Positions 16,143 to 24,558 of a stretch of DNA of 64,000 nucleotides are shown piece after piece. The notes under the pieces are model-generated. The model made no database searches and was not told the origin of the DNA. It worked only from the letters and a program-made list of their open reading frames with translations. The DNA lies in contig NZ_BDGT01000003.1 of assembly GCF_001748285.1 (NCBI RefSeq), positions 62,001 through 126,000 of the forward strand, given 5' to 3'. Every line of letters begins with the position of its first letter. Within the stretch, counting starts at the first letter, position 1. The stretch is from Thermogemmatispora onikobensis (GTDB lineage Bacteria > Chloroflexota > Ktedonobacteria > Ktedonobacterales > Ktedonobacteraceae). Both the position numbers and the translations under genes were made by a program.

Positions 16143-18371
16143 ATGAGCAGCCACACACTGGAAGTGCGACCGTGGAAGACACGGCGCAAAGGCGCGGTGT
16201 CTTCCTTTGATCCGCAGATCGTGCGTCGCGCCTTATTGGAGGCATTCCGCAAGCTTGATCCGCGCTGGCAGATCAAGAATCCGGTGATGTTTGTAGTAGA
16301 GGTCGGCAGCCTGATCACGACGATTGAGTTTGTGCGTCTGCTATTGACCACTCCCGGGCCGGCCTTCCCTGCCGAACGCCTGCATAACGAGACGCTTTTT
16401 GTGCTGGCCGTCAGCCTCTGGCTCTGGTTTACGGTGCTCTTCGCCAACTTTGCTGAGGCGATGGCCGAAGGACGGGGCAAGGCTCAGGCCGAGACGCTAC
16501 GTCGCGCGCGTACGACGACGACGGCCAAGCGCCTGCGTCGTCCCGAGCGCTCAGCCCCTTGGGAGGAGGTGCCCGCGCCTGCGCTGCGCAAGGGCGATTA
16601 TGTGCTGGTGGAGGCCGGCGATGTCATTCCCGGCGATGGCGAGGTCGTCGAGGGGGTGGCAGCGGTCGATGAGTCGGCGATCACCGGCGAGTCCGCCCCG
16701 GTTATCCGCGAGAGCGGCGGCGACCGCAGCGCCGTGACCGGCGGGACGCGCGTGCTCTCGGACTGGATCGTCGTGCGTATCGGGGCCAACCCCGGCGAGA
16801 CCTTCCTCGATCGGATGATCACCCTGGTCGAAGGGGCCCAGCGCCAGAAGACGCCTAATGAGATCGCTCTTAATATTCTGCTCGCCAGCCTGACGATCAT
16901 CTTTCTGCTGGTCGTGGTCTCGCTGGAGCCGTTCGCCATCTACTCGGGGAGTCCGGTCTCGATTGCGACCTTGATCGCCTTGCTGGTCTGCTTGATCCCC
17001 ACGACAATCGGTGGTTTGCTCTCCGCCATCGGGATCGCCGGCATGGATCGCCTGGTTCAGCGCAATGTGCTGGCTATGAGCGGGCGCGCCGTGGAGGCCG
17101 CCGGCGATGTCGACGTGCTCCTGCTCGATAAGACAGGGACTATTACCCTGGGTAATCGCCAGGCGACGCGCTTTCTGCCTATGCCCGGCGTCGACGAGCA
17201 GACCCTGGCCCGCGCCGCCTTGCTGGCCAGTCTGGCCGACGAGACACCCGAGGGCCGCTCGATTGTGACCCTGGCCCGCGAGCGCTTCGGAGTCGAGGAG
17301 GATAATAGCCTCCAGCAGCATCAGACCAGCCGCTTTGTGCCTTTCTCGGCCACGACACGCATGAGCGGCCTCGACTTGCTGGCCGATGCCTATGCGAGAG
17401 TGGTGGGGACAGCCAGCATCACCAGCGCAGATAAGGAGGCAGATCCTCCGCAGCGCACGATCCGTAAGGGCGCCGCCGATGCTATTCTGGCCTATGTGCA
17501 GGCACACGGCGGCGATGACGGGCATAGTGAGCTGCTGCAGCGCACGGTCGATGAGGTCGCCCGCGCCGGCAGCACCCCGCTGGTGGTCGCTGAGACCTGG
17601 CGCACTGGCCAGGATCACCAGGAGCAGGCTCGCGTGCTGGGCGTGATCGAGCTGAAGGATATTGTCAAGGGCGGGATGCGCGAGCGCTTCGAGCAACTGC
17701 GCCGCATGGGCATTCGCACGATTATGATCACGGGCGATAACCCCCTGACCGCGGCAGCAATCGCTCGTGAGGCTGGCGTCGATGACTTTCTGGCCCAGGC
17801 TACCCCTGAGACGAAGCTGAAGTTGATCCGCGAGCAGCAGGCCGGCGGACGCATGGTCGCGATGACCGGCGATGGAACGAACGATGCCCCAGCTCTGGCT
17901 CAGGCTGATGTCGGCGTCGCCATGAACAGTGGTACCCAGGCCGCCAAAGAGGCCGCCAATATGGTCGATCTGGATTCGAATCCGACCAAGCTGATCGAGA
18001 TCGTGGAGATCGGTAAGCAGCTGCTGATCACACGCGGGGCCCTGACAACCTTTAGCATCGCCAACGATGTGGCGAAGTACTTCGCCATTATCCCGGCGGC
18101 CTTCTCGGCCACCTACCCAGAGCTGAATGCCCTCAACATCATGGGTCTGGCCACCCCACACAGCGCGGTGCTCTCAGCAGTCATCTTTAATGCTTTGATC
18201 ATTATCGCGCTGATCCCTCTGGCTCTGCGCGGCGTGAAATATCGTCCGATCGGAGCCGGGCCTCTGCTACGGCGTAATCTCTTGATCTATGGTCTGGGCG
18301 GCATCGTGGCCCCTTTCGTGGGTATCAAGCTCATCGATCTGCTGCTCTCACTGCTGCATCTGACACTCTAG
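16143..18371 (+). CDS. kdpB: K+-transporting P-type ATPase subunit KdpB
   Basis: A 742-residue P-type ATPase that hydrolyses ATP to drive K+ import through KdpA. Signatures seen: the actuator loop T-G-E-S near residue 181, the phosphorylation motif D-K-T-G-T-I-T near 329 with the acceptor Asp, and the hinge G-D-G-T-N-D-A-P-A near 576. Membrane segments flank these in the order usual for KdpB. The protein is about 60 residues longer than the 680-residue norm. Extra material lies in the nucleotide-binding domain, where [14 protein letters not shown] and a polar stretch ([12 protein letters not shown]) stand before RKGAADAI. It begins four bases after kdpA ends. Confidence 0.97.
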   Translation: MSSHTLEVRPWKTRRKGAVSSFDPQIVRRALLEAFRKLDPRWQIKNPVMFVVEVGSLITTIEFVRLLLTTPGPAFPAERLHNETLFVLAVSLWLWFTVLFANFAEAMAEGRGKAQAETLRRARTTTTAKRLRRPERSAPWEEVPAPALRKGDYVLVEAGDVIPGDGEVVEGVAAVDESAITGESAPVIRESGGDRSAVTGGTRVLSDWIVVRIGANPGETFLDRMITLVEGAQRQKTPNEIALNILLASLTIIFLLVVVSLEPFAIYSGSPVSIATLIALLVCLIPTTIGGLLSAIGIAGMDRLVQRNVLAMSGRAVEAAGDVDVLLLDKTGTITLGNRQATRFLPMPGVDEQTLARAALLASLADETPEGRSIVTLARERFGVEEDNSLQQHQTSRFVPFSATTRMSGLDLLADAYARVVGTASITSADKEADPPQRTIRKGAADAILAYVQAHGGDDGHSELLQRTVDEVARAGSTPLVVAETWRTGQDHQEQARVLGVIELKDIVKGGMRERFEQLRRMGIRTIMITGDNPLTAAAIAREAGVDDFLAQATPETKLKLIREQQAGGRMVAMTGDGTNDAPALAQADVGVAMNSGTQAAKEAANMVDLDSNPTKLIEIVEIGKQLLITRGALTTFSIANDVAKYFAIIPAAFSATYPELNALNIMGLATPHSAVLSAVIFNALIIIALIPLALRGVKYRPIGAGPLLRRNLLIYGLGGIVAPFVGIKLIDLLLSLLHLTL

Positions 18372-18398
18372 ACCGTCTTGTTCAAGGGGATGAGCACT

Positions 18399-19019
18399 AT
18401 GCATCTCTCATGGAAGTTTCTTGCGCGTGAGTATCTCCGCCCGGCACTGATGCTGACGCTGCTCTTGACGATTCTGCTGGGCCTGCTCTATCCCGGGGTG
18501 GTCACCGCCCTGGCCCAGCTGCTCTTTCCTGATCAGGCCAACGGAAGCCTGCGCTACTCCAATGGCCGCCTGGTCGGCTCGGAGCTGATCGGACAGTACT
18601 GGACCTCGCCCCGCTACTTCCACGGACGCCCCTCGGCTACGCTCAGCGATGACGGCAGCAAGACCCAGCCCTATAACGCCGAGAATTCCGGCGCCTCTAA
18701 CCTCGGGCCGACCAACAAGGCCCTGGCGCAGACCGTGCAGCAGCGTATCGCTGAGCTGAAACGTGAGAACCCCGATGCGCCACCGGGACCGGTGCCTGCC
18801 GACCTGGTGACAGCCTCCGGCTCGGGCCTGGACCCCGACATTTCGGTAGCCGCCGCTCTCTACCAGGTGCCGCGCGTGGCCAAGGCTCGCGGGCTGAGCC
18901 AGGAGACGGTGCGCCAGCTCGTGCTGAACCATGTGCAGGGGCGCTTTCTGGGTATCTTCGGCGAGCCACATGTGAATGTGCTCGACCTGAATCTGGCACT
19001 CGATGCCCTTCAGCATTAA
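18399..19019 (+). CDS. kdpC: K+-transporting ATPase subunit KdpC
   Basis: A 206-residue subunit with one N-terminal membrane helix (LMLTLLLTILLGLLYPGVVTALAQ) and a soluble outer domain. It stabilises the Kdp complex and is thought to raise ATP affinity. Conserved stretches are LVGSELIGQYWTSPRYFHGRPSAT, the SGASNLGPTNKAL segment, and the C-terminal DPDISVAAALYQVPRVAKARG and VNVLDLNLALD. The start at 18399 has AAGGGG nine bases upstream; TTG 18378 and ATG 18390 in the same frame are possible but fit worse. It follows kdpB by 27 bases and is followed after 63 bases by kdpD. Confidence 0.96.
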   Translation: MHLSWKFLAREYLRPALMLTLLLTILLGLLYPGVVTALAQLLFPDQANGSLRYSNGRLVGSELIGQYWTSPRYFHGRPSATLSDDGSKTQPYNAENSGASNLGPTNKALAQTVQQRIAELKRENPDAPPGPVPADLVTASGSGLDPDISVAAALYQVPRVAKARGLSQETVRQLVLNHVQGRFLGIFGEPHVNVLDLNLALDALQH

Positions 19020-19082
19020 CGTTGTCCAGGCCCTGAGCCTCCCAATGAGGAGGCCCAGGGTGTACCAGGGAGGAGCCTGTCA

Positions 19083-20441
19083 ATGATGAGCAAGCAGAGA
19101 GCCAGGCGCGAGACCAACGATGGGCGCCCTTCTCCCGAGGAACTGCTGCAGTGCTACGGCCTGCGCGACGAGGATCTGGCCGGGCAGCAGGAATCTCAGC
19201 AGGGAAACAGGGTAGCTGGCGGCGACCAGACCCCGACACCGGCACTAGCAGCGCGCTCTCCACGCCCCTCTTCGAGCCGTCGCGGGCGGCTGCGCATCTA
19301 TCTGGCCGCCGCCCCAGGAGCGGGCAAAACGTACGCAATGCTCAATGAGGGCCACCGACGCAAGAGTCGCGGGACCGACGTGGTCATCGGCTATGTCGAG
19401 ACCCACGGTCGCCCACGCACTGCCGAGCAGATTGGCAATTTGGAGATCATCCCTCGCAAGAAGCTCGTCTACCGCAGCCTGACCTTTGAAGAGATGGACC
19501 TGGAGGCTATCCTGGCCCGTCGCCCCCAGGTGGTGCTGGTCGACGAGCTGGCCCATACCAACGTCCCTGGCTCCAGGCATGAGAAGCGTTATCAGGACGT
19601 GTTAGAGCTGTTGGAGGCCGGTATCGATGTGGTGACCACCCTCAATATCCAGCACCTGGAGAGCCTCAACGATATCGTGGCCAACATCACTGGCGTACAG
19701 GTGCGCGAGACGCTGCCCGACTGGCTTCTTGACCAGGCCGACGAGGTCGAGTTGATCGATATCTCGCCCCACGCCCTGCGTCAGCGCATGAAACATGGTA
19801 ATATCTACCCTCGTGAACGCATCGACGCCGCCCTCAATCACTTTTTCCGCGAGGGCAACCTCACGGCCCTGCGCGAGCTGGCGCTCCGGCGCACCGCCGA
19901 GAAGACCGAGGCCCAGCTGCAGCAATACATGGCCTCGCATAAGATCAACAAGCTCTGGCCCGCTTGCGAGCGCATCCTGGTCGGCTTCGATCACCGCCCT
20001 CACAGCCGCCAGGTCATCCGCGATGCCTGGCGCCTGGCCCACAGCCTTCAGGCCCAGCTGATTGCCGTCTCCGTTGAGCCAACCGGCTTCGCCGCTCTAA
20101 CGGCGCGCCTGGTGCGCCTGCTCAAACATGGCCGCCGCTTGCGCGCCGAAGAGGAGGCCGCACGGCGCCGTCTTGAAGAGCACGCCCAGCTGGCCGAGGA
20201 TCTCGGAGCCGAGGTGCTCCATGTGCGCAGCCGTGACATCGCCCAGGCGCTCGCTACTCTCGCCCACGAGCGCCGCATCACCCTGATCGTCCTGGGCCTC
20301 CCGGCACGCCGCCGCTGGGAGGAGCTGCTGCGCGGCTCGCTGGTTAATCGTCTGCTCCGCCTCAGTAGCAACATCGATATTCACCTCGTCCCGCGCCGCC
20401 CCGACAGCGAAGCGGAGGACTCCCCCCTATCCTATGTATAA
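19083..20441 (+). CDS. kdpD: Short KdpD: N-terminal sensor and Usp domains only, no kinase
   Basis: A 452-residue cytoplasmic protein equal to the N-terminal half of KdpD. A 65-residue polar extension precedes the KdpD domain, which starts with RIYLAAAPGAGKTYAMLNEG, a Walker A loop at about residues 76-84, and contains VDELAHTNVPGSRHEKRYQDV. A Usp domain follows from about residue 290 (ERILVGFDHRPHSRQVI to LIVLGLP and SSNIDIHLVPRR). The four membrane helices, GAF and histidine-kinase domains of full KdpD (about 900 residues) are absent, and the stop is clean with no kinase remnant after it. Short KdpD forms are known from some cyanobacteria and other phyla. It probably senses or modulates but cannot phosphorylate KdpE. 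AGGGAGGAG precedes the start. Confidence 0.92.
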   Translation: MMSKQRARRETNDGRPSPEELLQCYGLRDEDLAGQQESQQGNRVAGGDQTPTPALAARSPRPSSSRRGRLRIYLAAAPGAGKTYAMLNEGHRRKSRGTDVVIGYVETHGRPRTAEQIGNLEIIPRKKLVYRSLTFEEMDLEAILARRPQVVLVDELAHTNVPGSRHEKRYQDVLELLEAGIDVVTTLNIQHLESLNDIVANITGVQVRETLPDWLLDQADEVELIDISPHALRQRMKHGNIYPRERIDAALNHFFREGNLTALRELALRRTAEKTEAQLQQYMASHKINKLWPACERILVGFDHRPHSRQVIRDAWRLAHSLQAQLIAVSVEPTGFAALTARLVRLLKHGRRLRAEEEAARRRLEEHAQLAEDLGAEVLHVRSRDIAQALATLAHERRITLIVLGLPARRRWEELLRGSLVNRLLRLSSNIDIHLVPRRPDSEAEDSPLSYV

Positions 20442-20539
20442 GCAGCAGTACCAGCTTAGCTGGTGAGCAGGCCAACGCAGCGGTTCGCATGGTGCGACAG
20501 GCCGGCGCGCAACCCACAGCCACAGCTCGTCACCAGGAC

Positions 20540-20569
20540 TTGACAGCCTCACACCCAGGCTGCTATACA
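20540..20569 (+). promoter_or_regulatory. Promoter before murD
   Basis: TTGACA (20540-20545) and TATACA (20564-20569) with an 18-base spacer, about 63 bases before the murD start. A second -10-like TATATACT lies at 20576-20583. Confidence 0.6.
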
Positions 20570-20632
20570 ACCTCCTATATACTGCTGATGAGACTTCCCC
20601 CTACCTGAGCGGAGAAGAGGAGCTGTTGACGG

Positions 20633-22012
20633 ATGGAGCTACGCGGGAAACGTGTTTTGGTCATGGGACTGGGCTTGCAGGGCTCAGGCGTCGCCGCAGC
20701 CCGCTATGCCGCGGAGCAGGGCGCCATTGTGCGTGTCACCGATAAGAAGCCGGCAGAAGTACTGGCCCCCAGCATTCGCGCGCTGGAGGGTCTCCCTATT
20801 GAGTTTATCCTCGGCGAACATCGCGAAGAAGACTTCCGCTGGGCCGAGATCGTGATTCGCAATCCAGGTATTCCACGCAATTCTCCCTACCTGCAGATTG
20901 CTCAGGCCCACGGCGCCCAGATCGAGATGGAGCTGGCGCTCTTCATGCTCGCCTGCCCGGGACAGACCATCGGTGTCACCGGCACACGCGGCAAGACCAC
21001 CACTACCACCCTCATTTACGAGATCCTGCGCGCCGCCGGTAAGCCCGTGATCATCGGCGGCAACGTCGCCGGGGTCGAAACACTCTCGCTGCTACCCCAG
21101 GTCACACCCGAAACCCTGGTGGTTCTGGAAATGTCAAGCTGGCAATTGGAGGGCTTCGAGCAACACCACATCAGTCCCTCCGTGGCCGTCATGACGAATC
21201 TCTACCCCGATCACCTCGACACGTATGCCAGTATGGAAGAATACGGCGCGGCTAAAGCCAACATTTTCCGCCACCAGCGCCCCACAGACCTGGCCGTCTT
21301 CAACTACGATAATCCCTGGACACGCCGCTTCGGCGAGGAGGCGCCAGGTCGTACCTGGTTCACTAGCCTGGAACGCGGCGGCAGCTTTCCCCGTGGCTCC
21401 GACGAGCTGCGGCCTTTTACCTTCCGCGATACCCCCCTGCCAGGGCGGCATAACCTGGAAAATGTGCTCCTGGCTACCACCGTCGCCCACCTGCTAGAGA
21501 TTCCCGATGAGATCATCGCCAGCACCGTGCGCCAGTTTCGCGGCGTCGAGCACCGCCTGCAAGAGGTGGCCATCATCGATGGCGTACGCTATATCAACGA
21601 TACGACCAGCACGACGCCCGTAGCCGGGCGGATGGCTCTGACAGCCTTCAATGAGCCACTGATCCTGATCGCCGGAGGCAATAGCAAACACCTGCCTCTG
21701 GAAGACTGGCCGGCCCAGATTGTGGCCCGCTGCCGCGCAGTGCTCTTGCTGCAGGGCAGCGGCACCGAGGAGCTGCTGCCCGCCCTGCGCGCAGAGGTCG
21801 CCAGGCAGGGACGCCCCGACCCGGTTCAGGGAATCTTCGACCGCTTCGAGGAGGCGCTCGATGCCGCTGTGGCTTTGGCCCACCCCGGCGACGTCGTCCT
21901 GCTCTCTCCAGGCTTCACCAGCTTCGGCATGTTTCAAAATGAGTTCGAGCGCGGTCGCCGCTTCATCGCCTACGTGCGCGCTTTGCAGGAGCGCAAAGGG
22001 CAGCAGCAATAG
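20633..22012 (+). CDS. murD: UDP-N-acetylmuramoyl-L-alanine--D-glutamate ligase
   Basis: A 459-residue cytoplasmic Mur ligase that adds D-glutamate to UDP-MurNAc-L-Ala in peptidoglycan synthesis, using ATP. The N-terminal Rossmann-like domain (LVMGLGLQGSGVAAARYAAEQG) binds the UDP part. The ATP loop G-V-T-G-T-R-G-K-T-T-T-T lies at about residues 114-125. The central signature SSWQLEGFEQHHISPSVAVMTN with DHLDTY follows, and the C-terminal ligase domain has YINDTTSTTP and the strand ILIAGGNSK. The length is normal for MurD. It is not in a dcw-type cluster here but alone, with its own promoter and convergent to pckA. Confidence 0.95.
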   Translation: MELRGKRVLVMGLGLQGSGVAAARYAAEQGAIVRVTDKKPAEVLAPSIRALEGLPIEFILGEHREEDFRWAEIVIRNPGIPRNSPYLQIAQAHGAQIEMELALFMLACPGQTIGVTGTRGKTTTTTLIYEILRAAGKPVIIGGNVAGVETLSLLPQVTPETLVVLEMSSWQLEGFEQHHISPSVAVMTNLYPDHLDTYASMEEYGAAKANIFRHQRPTDLAVFNYDNPWTRRFGEEAPGRTWFTSLERGGSFPRGSDELRPFTFRDTPLPGRHNLENVLLATTVAHLLEIPDEIIASTVRQFRGVEHRLQEVAIIDGVRYINDTTSTTPVAGRMALTAFNEPLILIAGGNSKHLPLEDWPAQIVARCRAVLLLQGSGTEELLPALRAEVARQGRPDPVQGIFDRFEEALDAAVALAHPGDVVLLSPGFTSFGMFQNEFERGRRFIAYVRALQERKGQQQ

Positions 22013-22088
22013 CCAGAGCATCCCTACTAACAAGGGGAGGCTGAGCCCCCACTGCCGGCCAATACCTCCCTGAAACCATGAAAACATG

Positions 22089-22132
22089 AAAAAAGGAGGG
22101 CACACTGACAAGAGTCTGCAGTGCAGCCCTCC
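22089..22132 (-). terminator. Terminator of pckA (minus strand)
   Basis: On the minus strand GGAGGGC (22132-22126) and CAGTG-type inner pairs close on GCCCTCC (22101-22095), followed directly by TTTTTT. It lies about 50 bases after the pckA stop. It may also stop murD readthrough, although on the plus strand no T-run follows. Confidence 0.8.
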
Positions 22133-22178
22133 CTTCTCTACCTGGCCGGGGCGCCCTCCTCACCAGTAGGATAGCAGC

Positions 22179-23762
22179 TCAGCGTGGCCCGGCAGCGCGC
22201 ACTTCCTCGCCCGGCAGCGTAAACTGCTTGAAATTCTCCTTGAAACGCGCCGCCAGCTCGCTGGCCTGGCGATCGTAGGCTTCAGGGTCAGGCCAGGTGC
22301 TGCGAGGATTGAGCAGCTCCGCTGGCACACCAGGGCAGGCTACGGGGACATGCAGCCCGAAGACGGGGTCGGTGATCGTCTCCACGCTCTCTAGCTCGCC
22401 GCTGATCGCCGCTCGCACCATCGCCCGCGTATAGTTGATGTTGATGCGTCGTCCCACTCCATAGGGGCCACCGGTCCAGCCCGTATTGACCAGGTAGCAC
22501 CGCACCTGGTGAGCCACAATGCGCTCGCGTAGCAGATTGGCATACTCTCCGGGCCGCAACGGCAGGAAAGGCGCCCCAAAGCACGGACTGAACGTCGCCT
22601 GCGGTGTTGTCACTCCCGACTCCGTCCCCGCCAGCTTACTGGTGTAACCGGAGAGGAAATAGTACATCGCTTGCTCGGTAGTCAGGCGCGAAACCGGCGG
22701 AAGCACCCCAAAGGAATCCGCCGAGAGGAAGATGATGGCCTGGGGATGACCAGCATGCCCCTCCAACACCACATTGTCGATGAAGTCGACCGGATAGGCC
22801 GCGCGCGTATTCTCGGTAATTGAGGCATCCTCATAGCGGGGCTCGCGCGTCTTCTCATCGAGGACGACATTCTCATAGATGGCACCGAAACGCATGGCAT
22901 TCCAAATCTGCGGCTCATGCTCGCGCGAGAGATTGATACATTTCGCATAGCAGCCGCCCTCGAAGTTAAAGATACCCGTGTCGCCCCAGCCATGTTCGTC
23001 GTCGCCGATCAGACGCCGCGTCGGATCAGCTGACAGGCTTGTCTTGCCGGTACCAGAGAGGCCGAAAAAGAGCGCCACATCGCCTTTCTCTCCCACATTG
23101 GCCGAGCAATGCATCGGCAGGACTCCCTGGGCTGGGAGCATAAAATTGAGCACAGTGAAGACCGCCTTTTTCATTTCGCCGGCGTAGTGAGTTCCAGCGA
23201 TCAAAATCAGGCGCTCCTCAAAGTCGATAATGATGGCCGTCTCCGAGCGCGTGCCGTGGGTCCGCGGGTCGGTATGGAAATTGGGCACACAGAGAATCGT
23301 GAAGCCCGGGCGCTCGCTGGCCAGATCCTCGTCCTTTACACGCAGGAAGAGCTGGCGTGCGAATAAATTGTGCCAGGCCAGTTCCGTAATAACCTGCAGC
23401 GGTATGCGGTAAGCCGGATCAGCCCCGGCTGCGGCATCCAGCACATAGACGTCGCGCCCCTGCAGATAGGCAGCCAGGCTACGACGCACCATTTCGAAAT
23501 GCTCCGGCGCCATCGGGTGGTTATTCTCCCCCCACCAGATGCGTGACGCCGACTCCTCGTTCGAGACAATGTATTTATCCTTGGGAGAGCGCCCCGTATG
23601 TGGGGCGGTCTTGGTGGCAAGCGCGCCATTCGAGGCCAGCATTCCCTCGCCGCGCGCTAGAGCATGCTCAACCAGGATGGCCGGGGCAAGATTCCAGTGG
23701 ATCTTGCCCAGGTTCATCAGCCCATATTCTTCCAGGGCCTTCCGGCTCATCATCATTGTCAT
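22179..23762 (-). CDS. pckA: Phosphoenolpyruvate carboxykinase (ATP)
   Basis: A 527-residue cytoplasmic enzyme that turns oxaloacetate and ATP into phosphoenolpyruvate, CO2 and ADP at the start of gluconeogenesis. The nucleotide loop [11 protein letters not shown] lies near residues 232-242. The metal-site motif G-D-D-E-H-G-W follows soon after, then [14 protein letters not shown], which marks the ATP-using family. N-terminal HTGRSPKDK is also typical. The start at 23762 follows AGGAGAAC; the frame runs further to 23981 but without a ribosome site, and the length then exceeds the usual 520-540. It is transcribed alone, with a clear terminator, and converges on murD. Confidence 0.97.
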   Translation of the reverse strand: MTMMMSRKALEEYGLMNLGKIHWNLAPAILVEHALARGEGMLASNGALATKTAPHTGRSPKDKYIVSNEESASRIWWGENNHPMAPEHFEMVRRSLAAYLQGRDVYVLDAAAGADPAYRIPLQVITELAWHNLFARQLFLRVKDEDLASERPGFTILCVPNFHTDPRTHGTRSETAIIIDFEERLILIAGTHYAGEMKKAVFTVLNFMLPAQGVLPMHCSANVGEKGDVALFFGLSGTGKTSLSADPTRRLIGDDEHGWGDTGIFNFEGGCYAKCINLSREHEPQIWNAMRFGAIYENVVLDEKTREPRYEDASITENTRAAYPVDFIDNVVLEGHAGHPQAIIFLSADSFGVLPPVSRLTTEQAMYYFLSGYTSKLAGTESGVTTPQATFSPCFGAPFLPLRPGEYANLLRERIVAHQVRCYLVNTGWTGGPYGVGRRININYTRAMVRAAISGELESVETITDPVFGLHVPVACPGVPAELLNPRSTWPDPEAYDRQASELAARFKENFKQFTLPGEEVRAAGPR

Positions 23763-24558
23763 AGAGTGTTCTCCTTTTAGGGCACGTTGGCAACGGCTCT
23801 GTCCTGCCGCCGTATGCTCAGCCGCCCAGGCTCCCGAGCGGAGACCGAGAAAAAACGAACGCCATAGCCCGATAAATATCCCCAACAAGCGCAATGAATA
23901 AAGAGAAGTGAGGCGCTCAGGCAAGCCCGGCGCTCGGCATACCAGCGTGTGCGTATCCGTCTTTGAGTGTCCGCACAGCAACGTTGATGCCCCTACCGGT
24001 CGTTAGTTTATCAAACTTGACCGGGACAAAGCAACCCATTGAGTTGCGGGCCTGATCCCCTTCTCCCAGCCCCTCCAGCCGCCAGACAACGGAATGGATC
24101 GGGCTACAGTGAGCTGCGCAGGTGGTGTTAACCTAACGGTTGCTTATCCATTGGCAAAAAAATTTGAATAGGTTGCTGGCACTCACCAGCCCTTCTACAC
24201 GCCGAGACAGGAGTGGCAGGCTCCAGCAGCATCTCCTGCCCGGCAGGCAGGCGGACAGACAGACAGACAGACAGACACGCACCCTGTTCTTCCACCACCC
24301 GCTCTCTCCCCTCAGCGACAGATCTCTGCGACTTCGAGCCTATTTATTCGTTTTTCTCTATAGAGAGACAGCCGGGTATCCACATGTCTTCAGGACAGCC
24401 TATTGCTCCCGCTACCTCTTACTCCTTTCTTCGTGGAAACAGGTGCCTGGTCACGCTCGCCTGCCATCCCTCAACCCAGGGACGCGGGAGCCACCGCCAA
24501 CCGTCACGCCAGAATGTGGATCACCTGCTGTCTAGCACCGCACCGGGAAGGAAAGAAC
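23763..24558. other. Divergent intergenic region pckA / ABC operon
   Basis: About 800 bases holding the promoters of pckA (leftward) and of the ABC operon (rightward), neither of which I can place with confidence. It contains the (GACA)6 tract at 24254-24277 and a perfect 12-base palindrome TCTCTATAGAGA at 24355-24366, either of which could be regulatory. No gene with a ribosome site was found. Confidence 0.5.
24254..24277. repeat. (GACA)6 tetranucleotide tract
   Basis: Six uninterrupted copies of GACA (24 bases), preceded by two GGCA-like units (GGCAGGCAGGC). It lies about 280 bases upstream of the ABC permease start. Such tracts mutate by slippage. Confidence 0.95.

Noticed and set aside
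16551-18161. A 536-residue minus-strand frame over kdpB
   Set aside because: kdpB is certain from its motifs; the frame is a codon-bias shadow common in GC-rich genes.
20451-20463. CCAGC-TTA-GCTGG as the kdp terminator
   Set aside because: A 5-bp stem without a T-run is too weak to call.
23763-23981. N-terminal extension of PckA to 600 residues
   Set aside because: AGGAGA lies directly before ATG 23762, which gives the normal family length; the extension has no conserved sequence.
24241-24290. CRISPR-like repeat
   Set aside because: The repeat is a simple GACA tetranucleotide tract with no spacers.
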